From the NCBI RefSeq assembly GCF_001279585.1, contig NZ_LGEC01000002.1, positions 199,584 through 263,583 on the forward strand: a DNA stretch of 64,000 nt, written 5' to 3'. This document shows, piece after piece, positions 7,971-17,321 of the stretch (the stretch's first letter is position 1; every line of letters begins with the position of its first letter). A program made the translations under genes and the position numbers. Under the pieces are notes generated by a model. The model was not told where the DNA came from. It was given only the letters and a program-made list of their open reading frames with translations, and did no database searches. Source of the stretch: Nocardiopsis sp. NRRL B-16309 (GTDB lineage Bacteria > Actinomycetota > Actinomycetes > Streptosporangiales > Streptosporangiaceae).

Positions 7971-9125
7971 GTGGCACCACATACTGGATCGGCGACGGCC
8001 ACACGCATCGTCGAGCTGGAGCTGATCGGCCTGCGGGACTCGGCCGCCGGCCGGGGCGCCGGCGGCGGCCCGGCCCTGGTGCGCGTGGCCGACGGCGAGG
8101 GTGTCAGCGGCTGGGGCGAGATCCCCTGGGCCGGCCCCGCGCGGTGGGAGGCCCTCACCACGTCCTTCGCTCCCGCGCTGCTCGACCACGCCTGGCTGCG
8201 CCCCACCGAGGCCGGTGAGGCCTGGGCGGACCTGCCCTGGGACCCGGCCGTGGCCGGTGCCCTGGACACCGCCTGCTGGGACCTGTGGAGCCGCCAGCGG
8301 GGCACGCCGCTGGCCCACGCCCTGGGCGGCGAGCGCACCGCGCTGACCGCCGGGGTGACCCTGGCCCGCCAGGTGACGTTGGAGTCCGTCGTCACGGAGG
8401 TGAACCGGCAGGTCGGCGCGGGGTTCCGGCGGATCCGCCTGGAGATCGAACCGGGTTGGGACGCCGACGTGGTCCGCGCGGTCCAGGGCAGCTTCCCCTT
8501 CCTCGTGCTGCAGGCGGACGCGGGCGGCCGGTACACCGAGTCGGCCGCCGACCTGGACTCCCTGCGCGCGCTCGACGGCATGGGCCTGCTGGCGATCGAG
8601 GACCCCTTCGACCCCGACGACCTGGCCGCCTACGCCCGCCTGGCGGGCGAACTGCGCACCCCGGTGGCACTGCACCGGTCGCTGACGTCCGTGGCCGACC
8701 TGGGCGCGGCCGTCCGCGCCGAGGCCGGAAGCGCCGTGAACGTGGACCCGGCACGCCTGGGCGGCCTGACGGAGGCCCGCCGCGCCGTGGACCGGGCGGT
8801 CGACGCGGGCTGGACCGTCTGGTGCGGGTCGTCGGCCCGGACCGGCGTCGGCCGCGCGGCCACCGTGGCGCTGGCGTCGCTGGCCGGGGCCTCGCTGCCG
8901 GTCGAGGTGCCCGGGGCCGGAAGCCGCGGCCGGGACCTGGTCGTCCCCCCGGTGCGCGCGCACGAGGGCGTGGTCCCGGTGCCGCTGACGGAGAGCGGCC
9001 TGGGGCACGGCGTCGACCGCGCCGCGGTGGCCGACCACACGGCCCGCGCGGTGGTCGTGGACGCCGACGGACTGCGCGAACTCCCCACCCGGCGCACCCG
9101 CGGGCGACGCGCCCAGGAGCGCTGA
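7971..9125 (+). CDS. Enolase-superfamily (OSBS/N-acylamino-acid racemase-like) protein lacking catalytic residues
   Basis: A 384-residue protein that follows the MenC/N-acylamino-acid racemase pattern closely (FRRIRLEIEPGWD, ARLGGLTEARRA, WCGSSARTGVGRA). In active enzymes two lysines act as general acid/base and three acidic residues bind Mg. Here the K-x-K motif is R156-L-E158, the third metal ligand strand (LDES) reads LHRS at 234-237, and the second catalytic lysine strand (NIKPG) reads NVDPA at 257-261. Two metal ligands survive, in LQADAG and AIEDPF. GTG at 7971 follows GAGGTGGGA. The gene is intact and well conserved outside the active site, so a binding or changed role is likelier than decay. 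It should not be called functional MenC without testing. Confidence 0.8.
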   Translation: MAPHTGSATATRIVELELIGLRDSAAGRGAGGGPALVRVADGEGVSGWGEIPWAGPARWEALTTSFAPALLDHAWLRPTEAGEAWADLPWDPAVAGALDTACWDLWSRQRGTPLAHALGGERTALTAGVTLARQVTLESVVTEVNRQVGAGFRRIRLEIEPGWDADVVRAVQGSFPFLVLQADAGGRYTESAADLDSLRALDGMGLLAIEDPFDPDDLAAYARLAGELRTPVALHRSLTSVADLGAAVRAEAGSAVNVDPARLGGLTEARRAVDRAVDAGWTVWCGSSARTGVGRAATVALASLAGASLPVEVPGAGSRGRDLVVPPVRAHEGVVPVPLTESGLGHGVDRAAVADHTARAVVVDADGLRELPTRRTRGRRAQER

Positions 9126-9388
9126 CCGCACGACGCGCACCCGCCGTTCGATGCGCGCCGCGTGTGCACGCCTGCCCGCCGCCGCCACAGCCCCCAGCCC
9201 GCGGGGCGGGCCACCCCGCCGCCCACACCCGCCCCCGCGGCCCCGGGACCGCACGAGACCGCCCTGCGGGCGCTGCCGCATGTCCGCGGACGTGCGGACG
9301 GGGCCCCGGGACCACGCAAACCGAACAGTGTTAGGTAGAGTGGCGGCACCGTCCGGCCCCCAGCCCGGACCCGACGAACGGAGACATC

Positions 9389-9844
9389 GTGCGCGTATTC
9401 GCCGACATCCAGGAACTGACCGCGGCCCAGGGCGAGACCCTCGGCCCCACCGACTGGATCAGCATCGACCAGACCCGTATCGACACCTTCGCCGACGCCA
9501 CCGGCGACCACCAGTGGATCCACATCGACCGCGAGAAGGCCGCCGCCGGCCCCTTCGGGACGACGATCGCCCACGGCTACCTGTCGCTGTCCATGCTGGC
9601 GTTCTTCTCACCGCAGCTGCTGACCGTCACCAAGCGGCCGGCCATGACCGTCAACTACGGCCTCAACAAGGTCCGCTTCCTCCAGCCGGTCACGGTCGAC
9701 TCGCGGATCCGCGACACCGCCGTGCTCTCGGAGGTCAAGGAGACCCCCAAGGGCACGCTGCTGACCGTCTCGCACACCGTGGAGATCGAGGGCCAGGAGC
9801 GCCCCGCCCTGGTCGCCGACGCCCTCGGCCTCTGGGTCGCCTGA
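9389..9844 (+). CDS. MaoC-family (R)-specific enoyl-CoA hydratase-like protein
   Basis: A 151-residue single hot-dog-fold protein. It has the catalytic hydratase-2 motif: FADATGDHQWIHID with Asp and His at about residues 36-41, then GPFGTTIAHGYLSLSM (the GxxIAHG loop). The family hydrates trans-2-enoyl-CoA to (R)-3-hydroxyacyl-CoA. The length matches the short bacterial NodN/MaoC form. GTG at 9389 has ACGGAGA 5 bases upstream. Its stop is 10 bp from the convergent glycosyltransferase stop. Confidence 0.93.
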   Translation: MRVFADIQELTAAQGETLGPTDWISIDQTRIDTFADATGDHQWIHIDREKAAAGPFGTTIAHGYLSLSMLAFFSPQLLTVTKRPAMTVNYGLNKVRFLQPVTVDSRIRDTAVLSEVKETPKGTLLTVSHTVEIEGQERPALVADALGLWVA

Positions 9845-9854
9845 CCGGCCCGGC

Positions 9855-11891
9855 TCACGCCTGCCCGCCGACGCGGGCGGCGTCCCGGTCCACTTCACCG
9901 AACGGGACCGGCTCGCCCTCCAGAATCTCACTCGGCCGCCAGCCCGACCACTGGTCGACCCGCTTGCCGATGAAGTAGGACAGGTCCTCGTTCCAGGTGT
10001 GGCCGCCACCCGCGCGGCGCAGGATGTAGCCCAGGCCGTGCGCCGAGTGGATGCGGCCCCCGTTGTGCAGCAGGGCCGTCATCAGCTGGGTGTCGATCGC
10101 GCGGGGCAGCGGACGGAACCCGCCGACCTCCTCCCACAGGCCCCGCTCGAACATCAGCGTGCCCCCGGAGACGAACCGGATCGGCATCTCGCTCTGCTTG
10201 CCGCGCCGCACGGTGAGGTCGAGTTCCTCCAGGTAGACGAAGTCCTGGACGTTGCCGACCAGGTCGGCTCCGGAGTAGGCGCGGGCCAGCAGCAGGTCGG
10301 CCAGGTGGTCGGGGCCGTACCAGTCGTCGTCGTCCCACTTGGACACCAGGTGGCCCGACACCCGGTCGACCGCGTCGTTCAGCACGGAACCGAAGACCTG
10401 GTCGGCGTCGGCCTCGTGCACGATCAGCGGCAGCCCGGTCCCGGTGAACTCACGGACGGCGGCCGCCACCTCCGGCAGGTCGGCGGTGAACCCGTGCAGG
10501 GTGAGGACCACTTCGAGCCGGACCCCGCGCTGGCGGGCGATCTGGGCTAGCGCGAACCCGACCATCTCCGGCCGCCGGGTGCACAGGATCACCGACACCC
10601 GGGGCTCGGGCGCCACGGGGACGCCCATGTGCGCGGCCAGCGCCTGCCAGCGGGCGCGCTGGCCGTGCGTGCGCAGTGCCGCGCGGCGCAGCCGCACGCT
10701 GTGCTCCTCCCGGCGCAGCGGGTCGTCCAACTCGACCCCTTCCGACCCGGACAGCAGGTCGACCAGGGTGTCGCCCAGCCCGACGGCCCAGCCGGGCACC
10801 GGACCGCTCAGCAGCGGCACACCGCCCGCGGCCAGCGACGCCACCGCGCGGACCGTCGAGACCGGGCCGCCGTGCCCCTCCCACCGCACGCGGACACCGC
10901 GCAGGTGGCGCATGCGCTCCAGCGCGACGTCGGTGACGGTGCCGTCCGGAGCGACCTCGGCCACCACCTTGCCGCCATCGGCGACGACCGTGCGCCCGTC
11001 CACGGCGGTGAGCTCGGCGACCGGACCCGTCACCCGCGACCGGAACCCGACCGGGTTGACGGTGCGCTCGTCGATGGGCGGTACCGCCAGCACGGGGTCG
11101 CTCTCGCTGATCCGCAGCGCCGGGGCGGACGCCTCCTCGTCGGACCGCACGGTGTCCGCCTCCCACACGTCGGCCCCGCTGGCGCGCCGGTCCGCCACCG
11201 CGATCTCCGGGTCGTCCCAGTCGGGCAGCGCCGACCCGTCGTCGGTGCGCAGGACCAGGTCCACCGCCGGGACCGCCTTGAGCCGGGGCGCGGGCCCCGC
11301 CGCCGGGGCCCACAGCGCCCCCGGGTCGCCCGCGCGCCACGTCGCGGCCTCCGGGCCGTACAGGGCGGCCAGGGGCCGCGGGGCGGGCACCGGGCGCCGT
11401 CCGCCGGTGCCCTCGAAGACCCCGGCGACCACCGGGGCCACGGGGGTGCCCGCGGGGAAGAAGAACTCGCAGATCCACCCGTGCTTGCCGAGCCGGCGGG
11501 TGCTCTGTTCCTGTAGGCCCCGCCACTCCCCCAGGCCGGGTGCGGCCGGGATGGGCGGGCGGCTGTGCTCGGGCGCGTCCGTCACGGCCACCAGGATGTG
11601 CGCGGCCGCGGGGAAGCCGGTCATGACCGTGACGGCCCGGCGCAGGTCGGTGTAGGTGGCGGCCAGGACGACGCACAGCGCGACCGAGCCGGACGTGCCC
11701 TCGCCGCGCACGCCCGGCACGGTCAGCGGCTCGCCCACGGGGTGGGTGTCGAGGTCCACGAGGCGGTCGTGCGCGCGCAGGCGCAGGCGGTCGAGGGCGT
11801 CCAGCGTCCGGTTGGGCAGACCCGCGCGGCACAGCACGGCGGGTTCGTCGCCGCGCGTGCGCAGCGCCTGGCGAAGGGCATTGGTGATCAT
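9855..11891 (-). CDS. Glycosyltransferase (GT2-like), paralogue A of the cluster
   Basis: A 678-residue protein with two parts. Residues 1 to about 400 form a domain I do not recognise (DLDTHPVGE, PPIPAAPG, IDERTVNPVGF, VASLAAGGVPLLSGPVPGW). About 415-660 is a GT-A fold: VSVILCTRRPEMVGFALAQI at its start, KWDDDDWYGPDHLADLL as the metal/sugar-nucleotide DxD region, then GGFRPLPRAIDTQL and GGGHTW. No membrane segment, so it is probably cytoplasmic. ATG at 11891 follows CCGAGGTCACC, the same leader seen before paralogue C at 15722. It is the last gene of the minus-strand cluster. Long stretches match the 13716-15722 product, pointing to duplication. Sugar and acceptor cannot be told. Confidence 0.85.
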   Translation of the reverse strand: MITNALRQALRTRGDEPAVLCRAGLPNRTLDALDRLRLRAHDRLVDLDTHPVGEPLTVPGVRGEGTSGSVALCVVLAATYTDLRRAVTVMTGFPAAAHILVAVTDAPEHSRPPIPAAPGLGEWRGLQEQSTRRLGKHGWICEFFFPAGTPVAPVVAGVFEGTGGRRPVPAPRPLAALYGPEAATWRAGDPGALWAPAAGPAPRLKAVPAVDLVLRTDDGSALPDWDDPEIAVADRRASGADVWEADTVRSDEEASAPALRISESDPVLAVPPIDERTVNPVGFRSRVTGPVAELTAVDGRTVVADGGKVVAEVAPDGTVTDVALERMRHLRGVRVRWEGHGGPVSTVRAVASLAAGGVPLLSGPVPGWAVGLGDTLVDLLSGSEGVELDDPLRREEHSVRLRRAALRTHGQRARWQALAAHMGVPVAPEPRVSVILCTRRPEMVGFALAQIARQRGVRLEVVLTLHGFTADLPEVAAAVREFTGTGLPLIVHEADADQVFGSVLNDAVDRVSGHLVSKWDDDDWYGPDHLADLLLARAYSGADLVGNVQDFVYLEELDLTVRRGKQSEMPIRFVSGGTLMFERGLWEEVGGFRPLPRAIDTQLMTALLHNGGRIHSAHGLGYILRRAGGGHTWNEDLSYFIGKRVDQWSGWRPSEILEGEPVPFGEVDRDAARVGGQA

Positions 11892-12015
11892 CGGTGACCT
11901 CGGGTGGTTTGGGTACGCGGTGCGAGTGCCCCGTCGGAGGCGCGACTGCCGGGCCCAGCGCGGCGGGAGCGAGCACTGGAAGCACCGGTGCGATGACAGG
12001 TCGTGGCCATGGGCC

Positions 12016-12046
12016 GTGGGCGCCGCGGAACGGTCCGGGCGCCCAC
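12016..12046 (-). terminator. Hairpin between glycosyltransferase genes B and A
   Basis: GTGGGCGCC (12016-12024) pairs perfectly with 12038-12046 in the 166-bp gap. It may attenuate read-through into the last gene of the cluster. Confidence 0.45.
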
Positions 12047-12057
12047 CGGCCACGGCC

Positions 12058-13719
12058 TCAGCGGGCGATGCGGCGCAGGACGCGGCGCGCCAGGCCCGGG
12101 GTGAACCAGCGCAGCTTGCGCTCGGCACGCTTGGCCCGCCCGCGCATGCGCTCGACCTCGGCCAGGGCCCGGTCGAGCTCGCGGCGCAGCGCCTGCGGGC
12201 TCTTGGTCTCCGCGCTCTCCTCGGCCTCCGCCTGCACGACGCAGTCGTTCCCGGGCATCCAGTAGGTGCCGTACACCTCGTCCACGGCGCGGTCCAGCTG
12301 CCGTCCCTCGGCTCCGGGCTCCAGGTGGAGCGCCCGCGCGAAGGCCGCCCTGCGCTCCAGGCGCAGCACCCCGTCGTCGGCGCGCGCGGCCCCGGGCAGG
12401 GGCGCGCACACCAGTCCGGCCTTGTTCTTGTCGGCGGCCCCGATCAGGTCGGCCACCAGGGTGCGGACCGGCGTGGTGCCCACGGGCACGCGCAGCACGA
12501 AGGGGACCTGGGAGTCCGCGGAGGGGGTCTCCTCCACGAAGCGGACCCGGGCGTCGCCGCGGAAGGTCTCCTTGACCAGCCGCAGGTCCAGGAGCTCCTC
12601 GTCCAGCGGCGCGCGGCGGCCGTCGTCGAGCTCGCCCCACGCTCCGACCATCCACACCCGGATGTCGGGGGTGGTGCCGGACAGCAGGGCGGCGGCGGTG
12701 GCGTCGACCTGCTCCAGGGTCGCCCCTGCGACGTCCAGTACGACGTCGGCGTAGGGCACCTCCCACACCCGGTCGTGGCGCCTGCGCCGCAGGTGGTGGT
12801 CGGGCACGCGGTTGGACACGTACGGGCCGCGGTAGCGCATGCCCGCCTCGCGGCGGGTCTGCATCTGGGTGCGGCCCAGGTGCCAGCTGCTGGTGTCCAG
12901 GTCCGGGATGAACACCGCGCCCTGCTGGGACACCCGGTAGCCGAGTTCGGTGTCACCGCCCAGGACCAGGTCCCGGTCCAGGCCGCCCGCCGCCTCCAGC
13001 AGGGAGCGGTGCAGGGACCCGGTGGCGCCGATGAAGACCTTGTAGGCGTGGCGGTCGGCGGAGCGCAGCGCGTCGCGCTTGGCGATGTAGTCCTCGACCC
13101 AGTGCGGGTCCGCGCCCTCCCGGTCGAAGAGGGTGTCCGCCCGGCCCTGGGCGACCTCGTCGCGCACGTACTCGGGAGTCATGGCCTTGGGGTCGAAGTC
13201 CACGAACAGCTTGTGCCCCATGGCCACGCCGTAGTCCAGGAGGTGGTGCCAGCGCATCTGCGACTCGACGTGCTCGCGGTAGACGAGCATGTCGGCGTCC
13301 AGCCGCAGGACGACCTGTCCGGAGGTGGCGGCCACACCGGTGTTGACCGCGTGCGCCGACCCCCATCCGCCGGGCGCGGAGGTGATCAGCCGGGTGTTCT
13401 CGGGGCGCACCTCGGGCAGGGTCAGCGGCTCGGGCGAGCCGTCGTCGACGACCACGACCTCGGTCAGGTGCGCGGGGTAGCTCTGCGCGGCCAGGGAGGC
13501 CAGGACCAGGGCCAGCTTCTCGGGCTGCCCGTGGGCCGGGATCACGACACTGACGGACAGCGTCGGGGTCCACTCGCCCAGGGCCGGCGGCTCCAGCGGT
13601 GAGTAGTCGTTGCGCGTCAGGCGCGGCTGCTCGGTGTGGCCCGCCTCGCCCCGCTTGAGAGCGTGTGCTGAGCGCGGTTCGCCTGCGGCCGGCCCTCGGC
13701 CGGTGTCCAAGGTGGTCAA
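12058..13719 (-). CDS. Glycosyltransferase family 2, middle gene B of the cluster
   Basis: A 553-residue protein. The GT2 domain begins near residue 52 with VSVVIPAHGQPEKLALVLASL, continues VVVVDDGSPEP, and has the DxD motif in LRLDADMLV. GGLDRDLVLGGDTELGYR is the usual acceptor-side GxD/ED region. The C-terminal 220 residues are an unrecognised domain ending in a basic helix (KRAERKLRW). No ATG or GTG lies in frame near the front. The TTG at 13719 overlaps the upstream stop as TTGA with a G-rich site just before it, so translation is probably coupled to paralogue C. The start is therefore less sure than the gene. Confidence 0.85.
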   Translation of the reverse strand: MTTLDTGRGPAAGEPRSAHALKRGEAGHTEQPRLTRNDYSPLEPPALGEWTPTLSVSVVIPAHGQPEKLALVLASLAAQSYPAHLTEVVVVDDGSPEPLTLPEVRPENTRLITSAPGGWGSAHAVNTGVAATSGQVVLRLDADMLVYREHVESQMRWHHLLDYGVAMGHKLFVDFDPKAMTPEYVRDEVAQGRADTLFDREGADPHWVEDYIAKRDALRSADRHAYKVFIGATGSLHRSLLEAAGGLDRDLVLGGDTELGYRVSQQGAVFIPDLDTSSWHLGRTQMQTRREAGMRYRGPYVSNRVPDHHLRRRRHDRVWEVPYADVVLDVAGATLEQVDATAAALLSGTTPDIRVWMVGAWGELDDGRRAPLDEELLDLRLVKETFRGDARVRFVEETPSADSQVPFVLRVPVGTTPVRTLVADLIGAADKNKAGLVCAPLPGAARADDGVLRLERRAAFARALHLEPGAEGRQLDRAVDEVYGTYWMPGNDCVVQAEAEESAETKSPQALRRELDRALAEVERMRGRAKRAERKLRWFTPGLARRVLRRIAR

Positions 13720-15722
13720 CGGAGTCCCCCCGTGTACTCGGTGACGGGCTGGCCCAGCGGTGCCGGCTCCCCCTCCAGGAGGGCGCTCGGGCACCAGCCG
13801 GGCCACTGTCGCGTGTGGTCGTGCAGGAATGAGGCCATGTCCTCGGACCAGGTGTGTCCGCCGCCGGTGCGGCGGAGGACGTACCCGAGTCCGTGGGTGC
13901 GGTAGATGCGTCCACCGCCGCGTGCGACGGCGATGAGGAGCTGGGTGTCGATGGCCCGGGGCAGCGGCCGGAAACCGCCGGTCTCCTCCAGGACCACGCG
14001 GTCGGTGAGGATCGTGCCCCCGGCGATGAAGGGGGAGGCGATCTCACAGGCGCGGCTGCGCCAGACCGTGAGGTCGACCTCCTGGAGGTAGACGAAGTCC
14101 TGGCCGGCTCCGACGAGTTCGGCTCCGGAGTAGGTCCGGGCGAGGACGAGGTCGGCGAGGTGGTCGGGGCCGTACCAGTCGTCGTCGTCCCACTTGGCGA
14201 CGAGGTCGCCGCCCGCGCGGCCGACGGCGTCGTTGAGGACCGCGCCGAAGACCTGGTCGGCGTCGGCCTCGTGCACGGTCAGCGGGATGCCCGTGGCCCG
14301 GAACCCGGCGAGGGCCGGGGCGACCTCGGGCAGGTCCGCCGGGAAGCCGTGCAGGGTGAGCACGGCCTCGACGGACACGCCGCGCTGCCGGGCGATCTGG
14401 GCGAGCGCGAACCCGACCATCTCCGGGCGGCGGGTGCACAGGACCACCGACACCGTCGGCTCCGGCGGGACCGGCACGCCCGCCCGGGCGGCCAGGGCGC
14501 GCCAGCGGGCGCGGTGGCCGTGGGTACGCAGGGCCGCGCGGCGCAGGCGGACGCTGTACTCCTCCCGGCGCAGGGCGTCGGCCACGTCGGCCTCCTCCGC
14601 GCCGGTGATCAGGTCGGTCAGCGCCCCGCCCAGCCCTCCGGCCCAGCCGGGCACCGGGCCGCTCAGCAGCGGCACACCGCCCGCGGCCAGGGAGGCCACC
14701 GCGCGGACGGCGGCGCTGGGCCCGGTGTGGCCCGACCAGTCGACGCGCACGCCGCCCAGGTGCCGCAGCCGGGCGAGGTCGACGTCGGTGACCGTCCCGT
14801 CCGCCGCGACCGTGACCAGGTCCTTCGTGCCCTCGCGGACCACGGCGCGCGATCCGTGGACGGTCAGGTCGGCCAGCGGGCCACCGGACACCCGGACGAA
14901 CCCGGTGGGGTTGACGGTGACTTCGTCGATCGGCGCGACGGCGTGGATCCGCTCGTCCACCGGGATGCCGTCCGACTCGCTGACCTCGCGGGCGCGGGAG
15001 GTCCCGCCGGTGATCGCGGTCCAGGAGTCGGCCGACGTGGTGCGGCGGTCCAGCACCGGCACGGTGGTGTCCGTCCACTCCGGCGGCCGGCCGGCTCCCA
15101 CGCGCAGCGCGAGGTCGCCCACGGGCGTGACCCGGCGCAGCGGGACGGGCCCCTCGCCCTCGATGCCGTGGACCCCGGTGTCGCCGGGCCGCCAGAGCGC
15201 GCCCTCGTGGCCGCTGAGGACGGGCAGCGGGGCGACGGCGGGGCCGCGGCGGCGGCCCCGCGTGCCGTGCATGACCGCGTCGAGCACCTCGGAGGTCTCC
15301 ACGGCGTTGGGGAAGAACAGTTCGCACAGCCATCCGCGGCGGCCGACGCGCCGGACCCGGACCTCCTGCACGTCGCGCCACTGCCCCGTTCCGGGCGCGG
15401 CGGGGATCGGCGGCTCCTGGAGCCCCCCGGTGTCGACCAGCGCGACGAGCACGTGCGCGGCGCGGGGCAGGTGGACGCTCACCGTGACGGCCCGGTGCAG
15501 GTCGGTCGGTGTGGCGGCCACGACCGCGACCAGACCCGCCTCCTGGTCCCCCAGGACGGACACGCCCATGGGATGGGTGTCCAGGTCGACGACGCGGTCG
15601 GCGGGCCGGAGCGGCAGGCGGTCCAGGGGGACACGCGCGCTCCGGTGCGCGCCCGTGTGGCACAGCACGGCGGGTTCCCGGTCGCGCGTGCGCAGGGCGT
15701 TGCGGACTGCGGTGGTGATCAT
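13716..15722 (-). CDS. Glycosyltransferase (GT2-like), paralogue C of the cluster
   Basis: A 668-residue paralogue of the 9855-11891 product with the same architecture: an unrecognised N-terminal domain (DLDTHPMGVS, PPIPAAPG, VASLAAGGVPLLSGPVPGW) and a C-terminal GT-A domain (VSVVLCTRRPEMVGFALAQI, KWDDDDWYGPDHLADLV, GGFRPLPRAIDTQL). ATG at 15722 is preceded by CCGAGGTCACC as in paralogue A. Its stop overlaps the start of gene B. By eye over half of the positions in the C-terminal domain agree, so A and C arose by duplication around B. The acceptor site between the DxD and GGF motifs differs most (SEMPIRFVSG against CEIASPFIAG), which may mean different acceptors. Confidence 0.86.
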   Translation of the reverse strand: MITTAVRNALRTRDREPAVLCHTGAHRSARVPLDRLPLRPADRVVDLDTHPMGVSVLGDQEAGLVAVVAATPTDLHRAVTVSVHLPRAAHVLVALVDTGGLQEPPIPAAPGTGQWRDVQEVRVRRVGRRGWLCELFFPNAVETSEVLDAVMHGTRGRRRGPAVAPLPVLSGHEGALWRPGDTGVHGIEGEGPVPLRRVTPVGDLALRVGAGRPPEWTDTTVPVLDRRTTSADSWTAITGGTSRAREVSESDGIPVDERIHAVAPIDEVTVNPTGFVRVSGGPLADLTVHGSRAVVREGTKDLVTVAADGTVTDVDLARLRHLGGVRVDWSGHTGPSAAVRAVASLAAGGVPLLSGPVPGWAGGLGGALTDLITGAEEADVADALRREEYSVRLRRAALRTHGHRARWRALAARAGVPVPPEPTVSVVLCTRRPEMVGFALAQIARQRGVSVEAVLTLHGFPADLPEVAPALAGFRATGIPLTVHEADADQVFGAVLNDAVGRAGGDLVAKWDDDDWYGPDHLADLVLARTYSGAELVGAGQDFVYLQEVDLTVWRSRACEIASPFIAGGTILTDRVVLEETGGFRPLPRAIDTQLLIAVARGGGRIYRTHGLGYVLRRTGGGHTWSEDMASFLHDHTRQWPGWCPSALLEGEPAPLGQPVTEYTGGLR

Positions 15723-15795
15723 CTGGTGACCTCGGGTGCGTGGGCGGTACGGCCGGAACCGCGTGGCCGGGACCGGACCGTGGGCTGCGGCGTCG

Positions 15796-16830
15796 TCAGA
15801 CGCCCTTGCGGCTGAACACGTGCGCCCCCTTCTCGGCGTGCTCCTCGGTCCGGTGCAGTGCGGGGTACTCGGCCAGCCAGCGGTCGCCGATCGCCCGCTC
15901 GTCTGGCCGGTCGGCGTCGTCCAGAACGAACACGACGTCCTCCGTGCAGCGCGGCATCAGGTTCGGAAGCGCGGGGTAGCGGGCATGCCTGCCGGTGGCC
16001 TTGGGCGGGCCGTCCACGAACACCAGACCGATGCCCTCCAGGTCGTCCAGGATGGCGGCGTCGTACCAGCGGTCGGCCGTGGAGACCTGTTCGTCGCCGA
16101 CCGCGACGGTGACGGCCTCGATCCCGGTCAGGGGCGCGGTGCGGACCTCGACGATGTCGTCCAGCCCGTGGGAGGCGACGAGCGCGCGGCTGAGCTCGGC
16201 GTAGCGGGCGTCGTGCTCGACCGCGACGAGCCGTCCGCCCCCGGCACGCCGCAGGGCATAGCCCATCCACACGCTGGAGGCCCCGCTGCCGAACTCCACG
16301 ACCAGGTCGGGGCGCAGGCGGTCGATGTGGCGCACCAGGACCCGGAGGACGTCCGGGGAGGCGGCCCACCCGCGCAGCGGCGGCATGAAGGGGGCGGTGT
16401 CCAGGTGGCGGGTGAGTTCGTTCCAGGCCACCTGCTGCTCGTAGTCGTGGCGGCCCTGCCTGTCGATCGCGCCGGTGATCTTCCGGGTCATGGTGGGCAG
16501 GGAGTGCGACTGGATGCGGTTGACGCGGGCGCGGGTGGCGTCCAGAGCGCGGATGGTCTCCAGGCGGTCCCGGCCCAGCGTCTCGGTGACCTTGCGCGTC
16601 TGTGTCCTGACCTCCTGGGACACCGCCAGCATGGAGCGTCGCAGCAGCAGGACGGCCGCTCCCAGCGCGACCACCGCGCCGGCCAGTGCGACCAGGCCGG
16701 TGACGACGAAGGACTCCGCCACGGTCAGCAGCCCGAGCACGCCCAGGACCGTCGGGGCGGCCAGCGCGACGATCGCGAGCGCCGCGGCGGCGAGGAGGAG
16801 GGGGCGGCGTCCGCGTCGTGGTGTTGCCAT
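15796..16830 (-). CDS. Membrane-anchored SAM-dependent methyltransferase
   Basis: A 344-residue protein, first in the cluster. Two adjacent hydrophobic helices (about residues 12-34 and 40-62) anchor it, a helical linker follows, then a class I methyltransferase domain with motif I VVEFGSGASSVWMG and the acidic ribose-binding end of strand 2 in LVAVEHDARY; VFVDGPPKA forms the later catalytic strand. ATG at 16830 is chosen over longer frames because GGAGG lies 10 bases upstream. Membrane anchoring next to glycosyltransferases suggests it methylates a lipid-linked or surface sugar; that is inference. Confidence 0.87.
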   Translation of the reverse strand: MATPRRGRRPLLLAAAALAIVALAAPTVLGVLGLLTVAESFVVTGLVALAGAVVALGAAVLLLRRSMLAVSQEVRTQTRKVTETLGRDRLETIRALDATRARVNRIQSHSLPTMTRKITGAIDRQGRHDYEQQVAWNELTRHLDTAPFMPPLRGWAASPDVLRVLVRHIDRLRPDLVVEFGSGASSVWMGYALRRAGGGRLVAVEHDARYAELSRALVASHGLDDIVEVRTAPLTGIEAVTVAVGDEQVSTADRWYDAAILDDLEGIGLVFVDGPPKATGRHARYPALPNLMPRCTEDVVFVLDDADRPDERAIGDRWLAEYPALHRTEEHAEKGAHVFSRKGV

Positions 16831-17039
16831 GGGTGGGTACCTCCGGGGTTTCGGACACGGCACGTGGGGCGTGCGGGGGACATGGCGGTGTTCTCCGTGT
16901 GAAACGACCAGTTTCGAGCGCGTCTCCGACGGCGCCGGGAAACTCCCGCGAAGCGATGTCGACACTAACGCCCCTAGGGAATAGCACGGCCCCGTCCAAG
17001 GGAAATCAAAACCGGAATGACACCCAATTCCCCCATTGT

Positions 17040-17312
17040 TCACCAGCCCCTCACCCAGGCATCGATTCCGCGAGGCCCGGCGTTCCCCGACCGGGACGGC
17101 GGCCGTCCACTGGCCTCCAACAGGGCCTCCTCGTCCATCGATGGGAGCGTACGGGCGCGGGCGGCGGTCTTGTCCGAGTAGTCCCAGAACACCAGCACGT
17201 TACCCACGACGGCGCCGCACTCGCCGGAAGGACACACGCAACCGGCGAGGTCCGTCGCCGTGACCTGTCCGGGCACCACGCCGAAGGCCGGGTCACCGGA
17301 CCACCAGGCCAC
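17040..17312 (-). CDS. Possible 90-residue protein, perhaps a gene remnant
   Basis: The frame gives a non-repetitive product with a Cys pair (GCVCPSGECG), the hydrophobic stretch VVGNVLVFWDY and an acidic helix (SMDEEALLEASG), unlike the low-complexity shadows around it. The GTG at 17312 has no clear ribosome binding site. The same frame stays open upstream through the 9-bp repeat, where it would encode about 27 residues of Gly-X-Pro/Leu, then meets TGA at 17406 with no start codon. It could be a small real gene or the 3' end of a broken one. I recognise no family. Confidence 0.35.
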   Translation of the reverse strand: MAWWSGDPAFGVVPGQVTATDLAGCVCPSGECGAVVGNVLVFWDYSDKTAARARTLPSMDEEALLEASGRPPSRSGNAGPRGIDAWVRGW

Positions 17313-17321
17313 CCGGCCACC

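Noticed and set aside
7971..9125. Annotation as o-succinylbenzoate synthase (menC)
   Set aside because: Catalytic lysines and a metal ligand are replaced, and no other menaquinone gene is nearby.
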